Assembly (NCBI GenBank): GCA_033977485.1
Contig: CM066990.1
Coordinates: 10,567,501 to 10,631,500, forward strand
Origin: Hydrangea macrophylla
Lineage: Eukaryota > Streptophyta > Magnoliopsida > Cornales > Hydrangeaceae
DNA: 64,000 nucleotides
Direction: 5' to 3'
Shown here piece after piece: positions 44,398 to 56,365 of this stretch; position 1 is the stretch's first letter; every line of letters begins with the position of its first letter. The translations under genes and the position numbers were made by a program. The notes below the pieces were generated by a model, which saw only the letters and a list, made by a program, of their open reading frames with translations, ran no database searches and had not been told where the DNA came from.

Positions 44398-47151
44398 ATG
44401 GCCGATGCTAACTGTTCAAAGAAGAAGGAAGTGTACGTTGATTTAACCAATGATGAGGATTTCGACATTAACCAAGGCCCAGATTTAAGTGGTGATTCTG
44501 ACACGGATGATTCCTACGGTGGGTTTGCAAGGAACTTTGATGCTCCTGGGCAAACGAGTAACAATACTCCACCAAACTCGGACGTAAGGGGGACCAATTT
44601 TGATCCACCAACTGGTAATACAGAAAAAGCCGTGTCAGAGCTAACCGAACAGGATATACGGTCCATGACATTCATTTCCGAGACTGAAGCAGACATTTGG
44701 TACAATTTATATGCAAAACTTATGGGGTTCAGTATAAGAAAAGATAATCTGATTGTAAACAAGGCTGGAATTATTAATGCTAGAAAATGGGTATGTTCGA
44801 AAGCCGGTCAAAGACAACAAAAACATTTAGACCGACAAGATAGGTAGTACGAGGCATGGGCAATTACTAGATGTGGATGTCTTGCAATGCTCCGTATCAA
44901 ATTAAAAAAGGACGAGTCTGAATATGTAGTCGTTGATTTTGTTAAAGAGCACAACCATCTGCTAGTAGCACCGGCTTGAGTGCCCTTCCTCCGTTCACAT
45001 CGAAAAGTCAAGTCTCCCAATAAAGCACAAGTCAACTCCATGCATAGCGTTGGAATCAAACCATGTAAGATTATGGACTACATGGTAAACCAGTCAGGAG
45101 GCTATGACAATGTTGGGTTCACCCAAAAGGACCTATACAATTATGTCGACGTTGCACGGAGGGGAAAAATTACTGATGGTGATGCGGAGGGAGCCTTGGC
45201 ATATTTATGTGCCATGAAAGACCATGATCCAGCATTCTTCTACAAGTATGATGTTGATGATGAAGGCTGCCTTTCAAAATTATTTTGGAGTGATGGAAGA
45301 TCGCAATTAGATTATGCAAGGTTTGGAGATGTTCTTGTCTTTGACACAACATATCAAACAAATGCATACAGGAAACCATTTATGATTTTATCTAGTGTTA
45401 ATAATTACTGGCAGACTACGATATTTGCATGCGCATTACTGCATGATGAAACTGTGGAAACGTACATATGGGTGTTGGAGACGTTTATTGAATTGATGAA
45501 CGGTAAGACCCCTATTTTCGTTGTAACAGACGGGGATAGAGCCATGCGCAATGCAATAGTGCAGATTCTACCTCATGCCCGAGATCGGTTATGCCAATGG
45601 CATATCAAACAAAACACTGTGAGTAACATACATATTGAAGGATTTGCTCAGCGATTCCACCACATCATGACAAATCCATGCTCGGTTGAAGATTACGAAA
45701 CAGCCTGGATGACTTTTCTAGATGATTTTCAACTTCACAACAATAGATGGATGCTCGAAATGTATAAAGCGCGTTCTCGTTGGGCCGAGGCATACTTCAT
45801 AGGGCACTTCTTCGCCGATATCAAAACCACCCAACGGTGCGAAGGGATTAACTCGTTCGCTAAATATTTTTTGAAGTCAAAAATACGGCTTTATGAGTTT
45901 GTCAGAATGTTTGACAGAGGACTACAACGGCTTCGTCACAATGAGGCTAAGGCTCACAATGAGAGCGAGCAGACAACTCTGGTTTTGATTACACCGTTTG
46001 ACAGCATAGAGAGACATGCTACCGAGATATTCACTCATGCGATCTTTTTCAAGGTTCGACATGAAATAATGGAGTCGTGTAAACTTTTCATTTCGGATAC
46101 GGTGATTGGGTCAAATTACACTAATTATTACATGTCAGAGTGGAGCCGTCCAACCTTGAGGTTCAATGTCTTGTACTTTCCCAAGGGCACTCATTTTGCA
46201 TGTTCGTGTATGTTGTTTGAGGGTACGAGTATACCATGTAGTCATGTTATAGAAGTAATGAAAGTCGTGCATATGGTGGAAATACCTAAAAGTTGCATCA
46301 TGGAACGATGGCTCAAAACGGATAATGCCCTTATCATATCATCATCCCCATTGATGCCAGAAGCTGAAATGCAACGCACACGGTTTGGAGTTCTAGCATC
46401 TGATTGCAATGAGATGTCGTATTTTGCATCGTTTACTAACGAGGGTTGGAATGAAGTCCGTGGAACTGTTGCTTGATTGAAAACACGTGTGAAGGCCATG
46501 TGGTGCAATTATTTTATGGGGCAGTCTACGAAAACACAACACGGTGTGCGTGATCCGAAGGTGACTGAAACTAAAGGAAGTAAGCCTGCACGAAACAAAA
46601 AACAACCAACAAAGAGATGTGGTCACTGCAGGTACAACCAAAATACATATTACATCGCATTCATGAAATATAATGAAATATAACCAACTTATCAAAATTC
46701 AATTCCATTTGCCAGGAAACCCGGACACTCAAAACCTACGTGCCCAACCTTGCAACCGAACTTATCAACCCCGAGTCACGGGCAGATAGCTCGAAAAAGA
46801 AGTTCATCAAATGCAACGAGCTATAAATATTCACCGGTGTACAATACAACACCTGCAACAAATGTGAATGCTAGTAGCTCGTCGCAAGCGTTCACAAATC
46901 TTGGTGGTTCTACTGCCATGTCCCCCCCAACTGAATTCCAATTCGACTTAAATAGTACCGATGGTGTATGCATGCGGCAAACTAGTGAGACAGTCTCAAA
47001 TGTGAATGAGGTACTTTATTCCCATACATTGTAAATATTTCTAAGCAATGTTAGCATAAATATTATTAAGCCAAGCGTATGTACATTGCAGGTGAGCATG
47101 GGTAAAGCGTGGCACTTCAACAACAACCCGAATTTTAATTGGTCAAATTAA
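44398..47151 (+). pseudogene. FAR1-type Mutator transposase, two introns, three in-frame stops
   Basis: Exon 1 is 44398-46631, intron 46632-46715 (GT...AG, 84 nt), exon 2 46716-47010, intron 47011-47091, exon 3 47092-47151 ending in TAA; phases agree and the product would be 862 residues. An acidic N-terminus is followed by a FAR1-type DNA-binding domain (about 97-185). The MULE catalytic domain has Asp316 (FDTTY), Asp378 (TDGDRAM) and Glu482 (RCEGINSF). A SWIM zinc finger has Cys602, Cys604, Cys614 and His616. A CCHC knuckle is formed across intron 1. Stops are TAG at 44845, TGA at 44977 and TGA at 46474, all explainable as C-to-T changes of CAG or CGA. Catalytic and zinc residues are intact, so inactivation looks recent. 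It excises and re-inserts the element in the nucleus. Confidence 0.93.
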
Positions 47152-47184
47152 TGTATTGTTTTTGTAAGGAATTTTATGTATTTC

Positions 47185-48975
47185 CACGAAACATCATTTG
47201 ATTTCTATAGAACAACATTTGCTGCTCATGGAATAATATTTGATGCTCATGGAACAACATTTGACGGTCCATGGAGCAACATTTGATTTACACGGAACAA
47301 CATTTGCTGATCTTGGAAAAATATTTGACGGTCCATGGAACAACATTTGATTTCCATAGAACAACATTTTACAATCCATAGAACAACATTTGACGATGCA
47401 TGGAACAACATTTGATTTACACGGAACAACATTTGATGCTCATGGAACAACATTTGACGGTCCATGGAACAACATTTGATTTACACGGAACAACATGTGA
47501 TGCTCATGGAACAACATTTGACGGTCCATGGAGCAACATTTGATTTACACGGAACAACATTTGATGCTCATGGAACAACATTTGACGGTCCATGGAAAAA
47601 CATTTGATTTACACGGAACAACATTTGATGCTCATGGAAAAACATTTGACGGTCCATGGAGCAACATTTGATTTACACGGAACAACATTTGCTGCTCTTG
47701 GAACAACATTTGATTTCCAAAGAACAACATTTTACGATCTATAGAACAACATTTGACGATGCATGGAACAACATTTGATTTACACAGAACAACATTTGAT
47801 GCTCATGGAACAACATTTGACGGTCCATGGAATAACATTTGATTTACACGGAACAACATTTGATGCTCATGGAACAACATTTGACGGTCCATGGAACAAC
47901 ATTTGATTTACACAGAACAACATTTGCTGCTCTTGGAACAACATTTGACGGTCCATGGAACAACATTTGATTTCTATAGAACAACATTTTACGATCTATA
48001 GAACAACATTTGATTTCTATAGAACAACATTTTACGATCTATAGAACAACATTTGACGATGTATGGAACAACATTTGATTTACACGGAACAACATTTGAT
48101 GCTCATGAAACAACATTTGACGGTCCATGGAACAACATTTGATTTACACGGAACAACATGTGATGCTCATGGAATAACATTTGACGGTCCATGGAGCAAC
48201 ATTTGATTTACACAGAACAACATTTGATGCTCATGGAACAACATTTAACGGTCCATGGAACAACATTTGATTTACACGGAACAACATTTGATGCTCATGA
48301 AACAACATTTCATGGTCCATGGAGCAACATTTGATTTACACGGAACAACATTTGCTGCTCTTGGAACAACATTTGACGGTCTATGGAATAACATTTGATT
48401 TCCAAAGAACAACATTTTACGATCCATAGAACAACATTTGACGATGCATGGAACAACATTTGATTTACACGGAACAACATTTGATGCTCATGGAACAACA
48501 TTTGACGGTCCATGGAGCAACATTTGCTTTACACGGAACAACATTTTCTACTCTTAGAACAACATTTGACGGTCCATGGAACAACATTTGATTTCCATAG
48601 AACAACATTTTACGATCCATAGAACAACATTTGACGATGCATGGAACAACATTTGATGCTCATGGAACAACATTTGACGGTCCATGGAACAACATTTGAT
48701 TTACACGAAACAGTATTTGATGCTCATGGAACAACATTTGACGGTCCATGGAGCAACATTTGATTTACACGGAACAGCATTTGCTGTTCTTGGATCAACA
48801 TTTGACGGTCCATGGAACAATATTTGATTTATATAGAACAACATTTTACGATCCATAGAACAACATTTGATGATGCATGGAACAACATTAGATTTAAATA
48901 GAATAACATTTTTTGATCCGTAGAACAACATTTGACGATGCATGGAACAACATTTGATTTGCACAGAACACAAGG
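47185..48975 (+). repeat. GGAACAACATTTGAT minisatellite, array 2
   Basis: About 80 units, mostly in a four-step pattern: GATTTACACGGAACAACATTT, GATGCTCATGGAACAACATTT, GACGGTCCATGGAACAACATTT and a TTTACGATCCATAGAACAACA step. It shares the core with array 1 but has different dominant variants, so the two expanded separately. Confidence 0.95.
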
Positions 48976-49038
48976 ACATAATTTCAAATAAATAAACACG
49001 TAAACAACATAAGAACGAAATACAAGAGCACTGAACAT

Positions 49039-49642
49039 TCATTCCCCATCCAATCCTATGACATTTTGAATATTGTTGAGATGTATATTCAGGGTTGCAA
49101 AGTTTAAACGAGGTGGCCACCATATGACTACACTTGTTAGGACCAATGCAACGCCTGGAACGATCTTTCCTTGCCATTTTTCATCCTCAAAGACCTTGGG
49201 ATCGATATCAGCATTGATCATTCCCGTGTTATCCTTAATATCACATAGGTAAACGTCGTTATCAAATTGATCAGCTGGTATGTGGGTCAAGCTGTTCAAA
49301 ATACCCACGACCATATCTGCCAGCCAAGAAGCCCTTCGCACAATTTATAGTTTGGATGGGACATAACTGTTCCGAAGCTAAGTACCCTTGGTTGACAATT
49401 TTTAACCAAGGGTTTTTTCGGAACGTGTCATCCTCGGTTGGCTGTTGAAAAGTCCTTAAGTAGGCACTGGGAAATTGCCTTCTGATACTAGATGAAATGC
49501 TACCTTCGGATGACTCTCCTCTTTGCCATATAGGAGGTCCGGATGAATTTTCTCGGAATATAGCAGCTCGAGATAATCCTTGTGTGGATGAACCACCACG
49601 GGATGACTGACCTCTTTCCATCATTTTGGGAGTTTGGAACAA
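49039..49642 (-). pseudogene. Unrecognised gene in the Mutator-like element, copy 1 (frameshifted)
   Basis: An open frame from 49642 (Ser/Gly/Arg-rich start, MMERGQSSRGGSS) runs to 49271, and a second frame carries the same protein on to 49039 (MVVGILNSLTHIPADQ...GLDGE-stop). Comparison with copy 2 shows one extra base (GGCTTCTTGG against GGCCCTTGG) as the cause. Together they give a protein of about 200 residues. I recognise no domain; the second half has an alternating hydrophobic pattern that would suit a folded domain. It may be a further gene, or an exon of the Ulp1 region lying upstream on the same strand. Confidence 0.6.
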
Positions 49643-49702
49643 TATGTTAGACAGATATATAGTAGAGTAGTATACTGAAAGATCTGAATTTATTGTGATC
49701 CC

Positions 49703-50284
49703 TTGGAGTTAGATGACCCATTTTATATAGTTATAAGGAAGATGCAGAGTTTTGGCTTTGTATTTTATGATCCAGTGACTTGTCGCGTCATACGACAAGT
49801 CAATGACTTATCGCATCATACGACAGACGTCAGTGATTTGACGCATCATACTATAGATGCCAGTGACTTATCGCGTCATACGACAGACGTTAGTGATTTG
49901 ACGCATCATACTCCAGATGCCAGTGACTTATCGCGTCATACGACAGATGTCAGTGATTTGACGCATCATACTACAGATGCCAGTGACTTATCGCGTCATA
50001 CGATAGGCATTAGTGATTTGACGCATCATACTCCAGATGTCAGTGACTTGTCGCGTCATACGATAGACGTCAGTGATTTGATGCATCATACTACAGATGT
50101 CAGTGCCTTGTCGCGTCATACGACAGACGTTAGTGATTTGACGCATCATACTCCAGATACCAGTGACTTGTCGTGTCATACGATAGACGTCAGTGATTTG
50201 ACGCATCATTCTACAGATGCCAGTGCCTTGTCGCATCATATGACAGAATGTAGTGACTTGTCACGTCATACAAAAAATTGGTAA
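49703..50284 (+). repeat. 60-bp tandem repeat with preserved open frame
   Basis: About eight units (from about 49777) encode the alternating halves DLSRHTTDVS and DLTHHTPDAS (20 residues per 60 bp). The frame is open for 193 codons from ATG 49703 to 50284. Changes are mainly transitions. Copy 2 of the duplicated segment has only about one unit at the same place (51338-51395). It could be coding, but a 60-bp repeat stays open by arithmetic, so coding is not established. Confidence 0.75.
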
Positions 50285-50620
50285 CACCTATAGAACAACA
50301 TTTTACGATCGATAGAACAACATTTGACGATGCATGGAACAACATTTGATTTACGCGGAACAACATTTACTGCTCGTGGAACAACATTTGACGGTCCATG
50401 GAGCAACATTTGATTTACACGGAACAACATTTGATGCTCATGGAACAACATTTGACGGTCCATGGAACAACATTTGATTTACATAGAACAACATTTTACG
50501 ATCCATAGAACAACATTAATCTGACGATGCATGGAACAACATTAGATTTAAATAGAACATTTTTCGATCCGTAGAACAACATTTGACGATGCATGGAACA
50601 ACATTTGATTTGCACATAAC
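50285..50620 (+). repeat. GGAACAACATTTGAT minisatellite, array 3
   Basis: About 15 units of the array 2 type lie between the two duplicated gene segments. It is followed by ACACAAGGACATAATTTCAA, the same boundary as at the end of array 2 (48966). Confidence 0.93.
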
Positions 50621-50689
50621 ACAAGGACATAATTTCAACTAAACAAACACGTAAACAACATAAGAACGAAATACAAGAGCACTGAACAT

Positions 50690-51274
50690 TCATTCCTCAT
50701 CCAATCCTATGACATTCTGAATATTGTTGAGATGTATATTCAGGGTTGCAAAGTTTAAACGAGGTGGCCGCCATATGACTACACTAGTTAGGACCAATGC
50801 AACGCCTGGAACGATCTTTCCTTGCCATTTTTCATCCTCAAAGACCTTGGGATCGATATCAGCATTGATCATTCCCATATTATCCTTAATATCACATAGG
50901 TAAACGTCGTTATGAAATTGATCAGCTGGTATGTGGGTCAAGCTATTCAAAATACCCACGACCATATCTGCCAGCCAAGGGCCCTTCGCACAATTTATAG
51001 TTCAGATGGGACATAACTGTTCCGAAGCTAAGTACCCTTCGTTGACGATTTTCAACCAAGGGTTTTTTCAGAACGTGTCATCCTCGGTTGGCTGTTGAAA
51101 AGTCCTTAAGTAGGCACTGGGAAATTGCCTTCTGATACTAGATGAAATACTACCTTCGGATGACTCTCCTCTTTGCCATACAGGAGGTCCGGATGAATTT
51201 TCTCAGAATATAGCAGCTCGAGATAATCCTCGTATGGATGCACCACCACGGGATGACTGACCTCTTTCCATCAT
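50690..51274 (-). pseudogene. Unrecognised gene in the Mutator-like element, copy 2 (stops)
   Basis: It duplicates 49039-49642 with a few percent difference. Here the frame is continuous across the site of the copy 1 frameshift, but TGA occurs where copy 1 has CGA, and again where copy 1 has CAA. The second case is explained by an original CGA mutated on opposite strands in the two copies. An open piece, MVVGILNSLTHIPADQ, runs from 50965 to 50690. Confidence 0.65.
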
Positions 51275-51399
51275 TTTGGAAGTTTGGAATAATATGTTAG
51301 ACAAATATATAGTAGAGTAGTATACTGAAAGATTTAACTTGTTGCGTCATACGACAGACGTTAGTGACTTGTCACGTCATACAAAAAATTGGTAACACC

Positions 51400-51891
51400 T
51401 ATATTTACAAAGACAAAAAGCAAACACAACAACAATACAATATCAAACACAAGAACAACAGAATATCATGAATAGAATGCTATGGTTCTCAAGTTTTGAT
51501 TACAATGCTATGGTTCCCAAATTTTGATTATACACTCACCAAACTAGGTTCTCACAATAACCATATAAAAATACAAGGACTTCCATTGTTAGGGCGAGTG
51601 AAAAATTTATCTTAGAAGGGCACAAATATACATGATGGTTCGGGGGTAGTGCCCCTTACCCAATTTTTTTTAGTAGAGATATTATAATTTTATAAATTCT
51701 GGTTTTAAGTGGGTTGAATAGCAAAAGCAATTAGTCAAAGACAAAAAAATAATGAAATAAAATCTCCGTAACTTTTTCAGAATAACAGTGTTCATATGCT
51801 ACATTTACTATTATTATTTTCTGTTCTAGTTTCTCTTGTAAAACAAGGTATCCTTACTAGTATCAAAAGGGATATCCTTACCACTTTTTTC
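51400..51891. other. Stretch downstream of the Ulp1-type gene, nothing recognised
   Basis: This is where the exon with the catalytic Cys of the Ulp1-type gene would be expected on the minus strand. I find neither the usual Gln...Asp-Cys-Gly motif nor another gene. Confidence 0.4.
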
Positions 51892-54800
51892 GCTTTCTCC
51901 CTACGCACGTTGTTATGCCCGGGGCCAGTTAATGAGTCCAGTATATTTACCTTCCTCTCCTCAATGTCGATCATGATGCAATACCAGTGTGTGTTGTGTT
52001 CATTGATCGGGCAATAAATCTGTTTTCAATTTCCAATTAAATACACAAACACATTGAATTCATATTTACTTGCATTGTAAATGTAACAGACATGGGCCGA
52101 AATATCTTCTTCACAGACTTTACATCACCGGTGTATCTGTCCAGTCCAAAATATTGCTTCCCAGTCCCAACATCTCTGGTTCCATATATTGACAATTGCT
52201 AAATGCACAAAGTGAAACAGTCAAATGCAAAAACTTAATAATCGTATCTAACCACTTGAATAAAATGGGGTTTTACCGCTATGAAGGTTGGCAGGTACCA
52301 CTGTTCTTGCTTATCACTGGGGTGTTTCTTCTTTTGTCGGTAAGTGAGCTTACCACAGATGCTGTTTATTACCTATGAGAGTTACAAACTTGACATAGTT
52401 GTTATATGATTGACATTTACTTTATTAATGTACTTGAAATATAGATAGAGCTTTCATACCATGTCATTCACCCACTCCCCATCCTTCAAGCTGTGCAGAT
52501 TCCCTCGGTCTGAATGGTCCATATTTGTACGGACAACGACATAACTACATTCAATACTCAAAAACAGTTATATGCATAAATATATACTCATTTCTTATCA
52601 ATTGTAATGATCGCATTACCATATCCCATACGTACCTCATCAGGAGATCGCTATCGAAAACAAATTTTATTATCTTTTCCTCAAATGGAGTAAAGTCTAC
52701 AATCTTCAGCTGTAACATTGGGTTTTCCCTTACCAATTTGTGTGCTTGCCGATCCGGAAGTTTATTTAACTCCGTAGTTGTTAAACTTGGTTTATTTGAT
52801 GCAACTTTCTGAATATTGAAGTACAGAGACTTGCAATACTTGCTTGGTACCCTTTTGGATGGATCTCTAGTTTTCATCTGAGGGCAAACAGAATGGGCAT
52901 CATCGGATGAGCATGCTGTCTGGTCTCGGAGCCCCACTTTCGTTAACAGGTTTGGTGAATGTTTATCATAAGGAACTTCAATCGGATTTCCCACGTTCCC
53001 CTCCTTCTGTCCCTGCATTGCCGTATCAGGACTGTCTTCTCCATCTTGGTCTGACGCAGCTTTCCCATGTGGAGATGAACCATTCTCGGACATGGTTCTT
53101 TTTACTGGGAATGGTGTTTTCAACCAATCATCGGAAGCAGGAGGCTCAGATATTACAACCACTGAGTCATCCCGCGCAACGTCATCCTTTTTTGCTTCAT
53201 CGCCAATTTCTTCGCCGACGGGTGTCTTTGGATTATCAATATCCACAACTGTTGGACTCTTTGGATTGTCAATATCCACGTTGAAATGTGACGGACTGTC
53301 CACACGGACACCACAATGCACTGCCACCTCCATCTCGCTATCCAAATTTGTCCTCATTTGTTGAGCTGGTACTTGTCCCAGCTCCTCTTTCACTGCTTGC
53401 CTAACAAGATTTGGTATCATTTCTCGGATCTCTTCTTTAAAGGCATTCAGCTCATACACAATAGCTGTTGCCAATTTGCTTTGCACAACTTTCACCTCTT
53501 CCAACTCCTTTTCAATTAAATTAAACCTCGAACGAGTATAATCTGGTGACGTTGAAGTTTTTGATACATCATCCACCTCCTTCTCCTTCGCACTTGGTTT
53601 GCAAAACACCAATTCAATCTATCATTCAACAATAACATTAGTTGGAATACTAAAACAACAATCATTTATCATTAACAATGTTAAATGGTAATACCTTTTT
53701 TCTTTTTACCAAGCCTTTGCTATTAATGAATCTAACTCAAGCCTTTACTTCCTCATTCCCCCATAACCAAACTCTAGGGGTTGATTGAGTGTCAGTAGTG
53801 GTGTCGGGATTTTTGGGCATTGGAGCACCAACCACAACAAAATTTTCCAAGTAGAAAATCTATAATTGGATAAATAGAGATTACAATCCTAATACAGATG
53901 TTAATGCATTAAATATAAAAAATATATATATAATTCAAAGCATGATTACCATTAGGAGTAACACACAACCTCCTACACAACCTCCGCCGGTGTTCTTCTC
54001 CTTGAAATTTCGAACACCTATTTGGAGACGATCTAACAACAACCTTGCCCAATTAAATGTCCCCAGCAACGATGGATCCTTTACAAAATGCATCAAAGTA
54101 GACTTGATGCCAGCCTTGGTGCCGCACATGCACCCCAGCGCCAACAATGCAAATCTGGCCCTGAACTCGTCACCCGCATCGGCCTTAGAACTTAGGTCTT
54201 CCCTCAATCGGGTGACATTCAATTGACCATCAACAAATCCATATTCATGGCACAACTCAAATATGTTCTCCTTTGATGATTCTTCATCAAGTAACTTACC
54301 AGTTGACCTAATACCTAACAAACTCTCCACATCTATAACCGAGATGCCCAGCTTTGTTCCATGGACATCTAAGCAACACTCGTCTGGATCAAAATTTCTG
54401 ACAAGCCATCCGCAAAAATCGCGGTCTAAGTGATTGCAATTCAGCTTCAAAAGTCCCCCAAAGCTGATGTCTTTCACGGCTTCGACCTGATCACTTGTCA
54501 AGTTCTTGACAATGCCCACAATAGTAGGCAAGGATATGCGTGTCTTAATCCTGTATTCTTCCATCTGTTTTTATCATAGAAACATTTGTCGTCAATAATT
54601 ACAAATTGCCTCTTCCATATACTTTAAAAATGATTTGAAATTTCTTATTACCTTGGATTTTTTCCTAGTCTTTTGGGGTGACTCCACGGGATTTTTCCTC
54701 TTCCTCTGGTTGTTAGCTTCCTTATTTTCTCTCGCCCTCTCCACGTAGGGATGCTTCTGATCTTCAGTCATCGCCTCCCATTCTGCAGCAATTCGACACT

Positions 54801-55281
54801 TAATCTGTACATACAAAATTCAACATTCACTAAATCAATAATAAAGATAAAAAAACATTCACAGTCTTCTTCAATTCAACTGTATGAGCTATGTATGAGG
54901 AGCCTTTCAAATCTCACCGCTGTTGTTATTTTCACAGTCTTCTTCAATTCAAGTGTTCGTTGTTGGCTACAAAGACAATAAACATTTTTTGAAGATGCTT
55001 TTTTTTATGACTGTATTATAGAAACTCACTTAAACAATATATCTAGTACACCTTACCAATACAAAAAGTACACAATTTCAGTGGCCAAAGAGGGTACTTC
55101 AGCAGATTCTACGTCTTTTTCACTCATGATCTTTGTTGGAATTGGTTTCTTTGCTAACTTACCCTTCTTGTGACCAACCTTCTTTTTCCTGGAAACAGAA
55201 ACAGATTTTTGAACGTCAAAAACCAATAAGGTTAATACCTATATGTATTTGAAACAATATCTTGTAAGCTACATACCCCAT
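51892..55281 (-). pseudogene. Ulp1-type (SUMO protease family) multi-exon gene of the Mutator-like element
   Basis: Minus-strand exons, each with GT/AG borders: ATGGG (55281-55277); a Lys-rich exon from 55188; a small exon near 54950-54913; an exon with IAAEWEAMTEDQKHPYVERA, resembling the end of an HMG box (about 54806-54652); a large exon, MEEYRIKTRISLPTIVG... (54564-53945), of the type found N-terminal to plant transposon Ulp1 genes; an exon near 53860-53695 with one TGA for CGA; and a long exon to 52639. Four short exons carry the protease: SLKDGEWVNDM, VINSICGKLTYRQ, GTRDVGTGKQYFG, and THWYCIMIDIEERKVNILDSL, which supplies the catalytic His and Asp. The exon with the catalytic Cys is not found, so the copy is probably truncated at its 3' end. 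Upstream exon borders are approximate. Confidence 0.75.
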
Positions 55282-55289
55282 TTTGTTAA

Positions 55290-56365
55290 ATCAAAATTCA
55301 AATCCTGCACAAAATTCAAAAAAGAAAGACCCAAAAATATATTAGTATCAAACAATTGATCATAATGGAACCACAATACTTGACATTGGAACAACAATTC
55401 ATGACAAAAGAACAACAATTGTACATCATGGAAAAACAAACTTTACTCATGGAACAACAATTTCTAATAATGAAAAATAACAATTTCTGCTAATGAAACA
55501 ACAATCTCATAATGGAACAATAATTTCTGATAATGGAACAACAAATGCTAAAAATGGAACGACAATTATTGAAGGGAAAAATGCTAATCATCGAACAATA
55601 TTCTCATAATGGAACAATAATTTGCCATAATAGAACAACAATCTCTAATCATTGAACAACAATCTCTCGTAATGGACCAATGATTTCTTATAATGGAACA
55701 ACACTTCGTCAGCAAAGAACAGCAGTGATGACACAAAGGTTTGATGCTCATCAAATATTGTTTGTGTTTGCAGGGGAAAAAATTCCGTCGTTGTTTATTT
55801 GCAGGGAAACAAACCAGCTAGACCAAAATTTCATTTTCAAGGGAAAAAGGAACATTCACACTTTCTATTTAGGGTTTTTCTTTGTATATTTAGGGAAATA
55901 AATACACAAATTAGGTTAAATTAGGGTTTACCGTCGTTGTTTGTCCACCGTCGTCGTCAGTTGCTGGTTGGTCGTACTTCCGCTAGCGTTCATCATCATC
56001 TTTCGTATTTTGTAGTTCCTTTGTCGTCGCCTCTATTCGTCTGAACACACAGATCAGACTCAGAGAGAGACTACGGAGGGGAGACTATGGAGGGAGGGAA
56101 GAGAGAGAGAGTATCCTCCAGTTGAGGGGATCAGATCATGGGAGGAATGGAGTGCTTGGTTTGAAATGAGAAAATAGGAGGGAAGACAGAGGAGTTGGGT
56201 GGGAGGGAAGAGAGAGAGATGGCCAGAGACTGGCTACCGGGTGAGAAAAAGGGGGGAGAGAGAGTGTGTTTCGTCCGTACAAAACAACTGTGGTTTTGTT
56301 TTTAATTTGGATTTCACACGTGGACGGCTAAGATGAGGGGAACCTCTCATCCAATGGCTGAGATA
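55290..56365. other. Right subterminal region of the Mutator-like element
   Basis: This is probably the promoter side of the Ulp1-type gene. 55370-55720 has degenerate GGAACAACAATT units, a dispersed counterpart of the minisatellites and of 41830-42180 at the other end. 56040-56270 is GA-rich. The 73-codon frame at 55680-55901 has no recognisable content. Confidence 0.55.

Noticed and set aside
47194..48513. Minus-strand frames reading MLFHGPSNVVPCKSN and similar
   Set aside because: They are translations of the minisatellite and keep open only because of the repeat; no start context or domain.
43005..50620. Arrays of short repeats as a possible CRISPR
   Set aside because: Units are 20-22 bp with spacers that are themselves recurrent variants, in a plant genome with no cas-like genes. 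This is a minisatellite.
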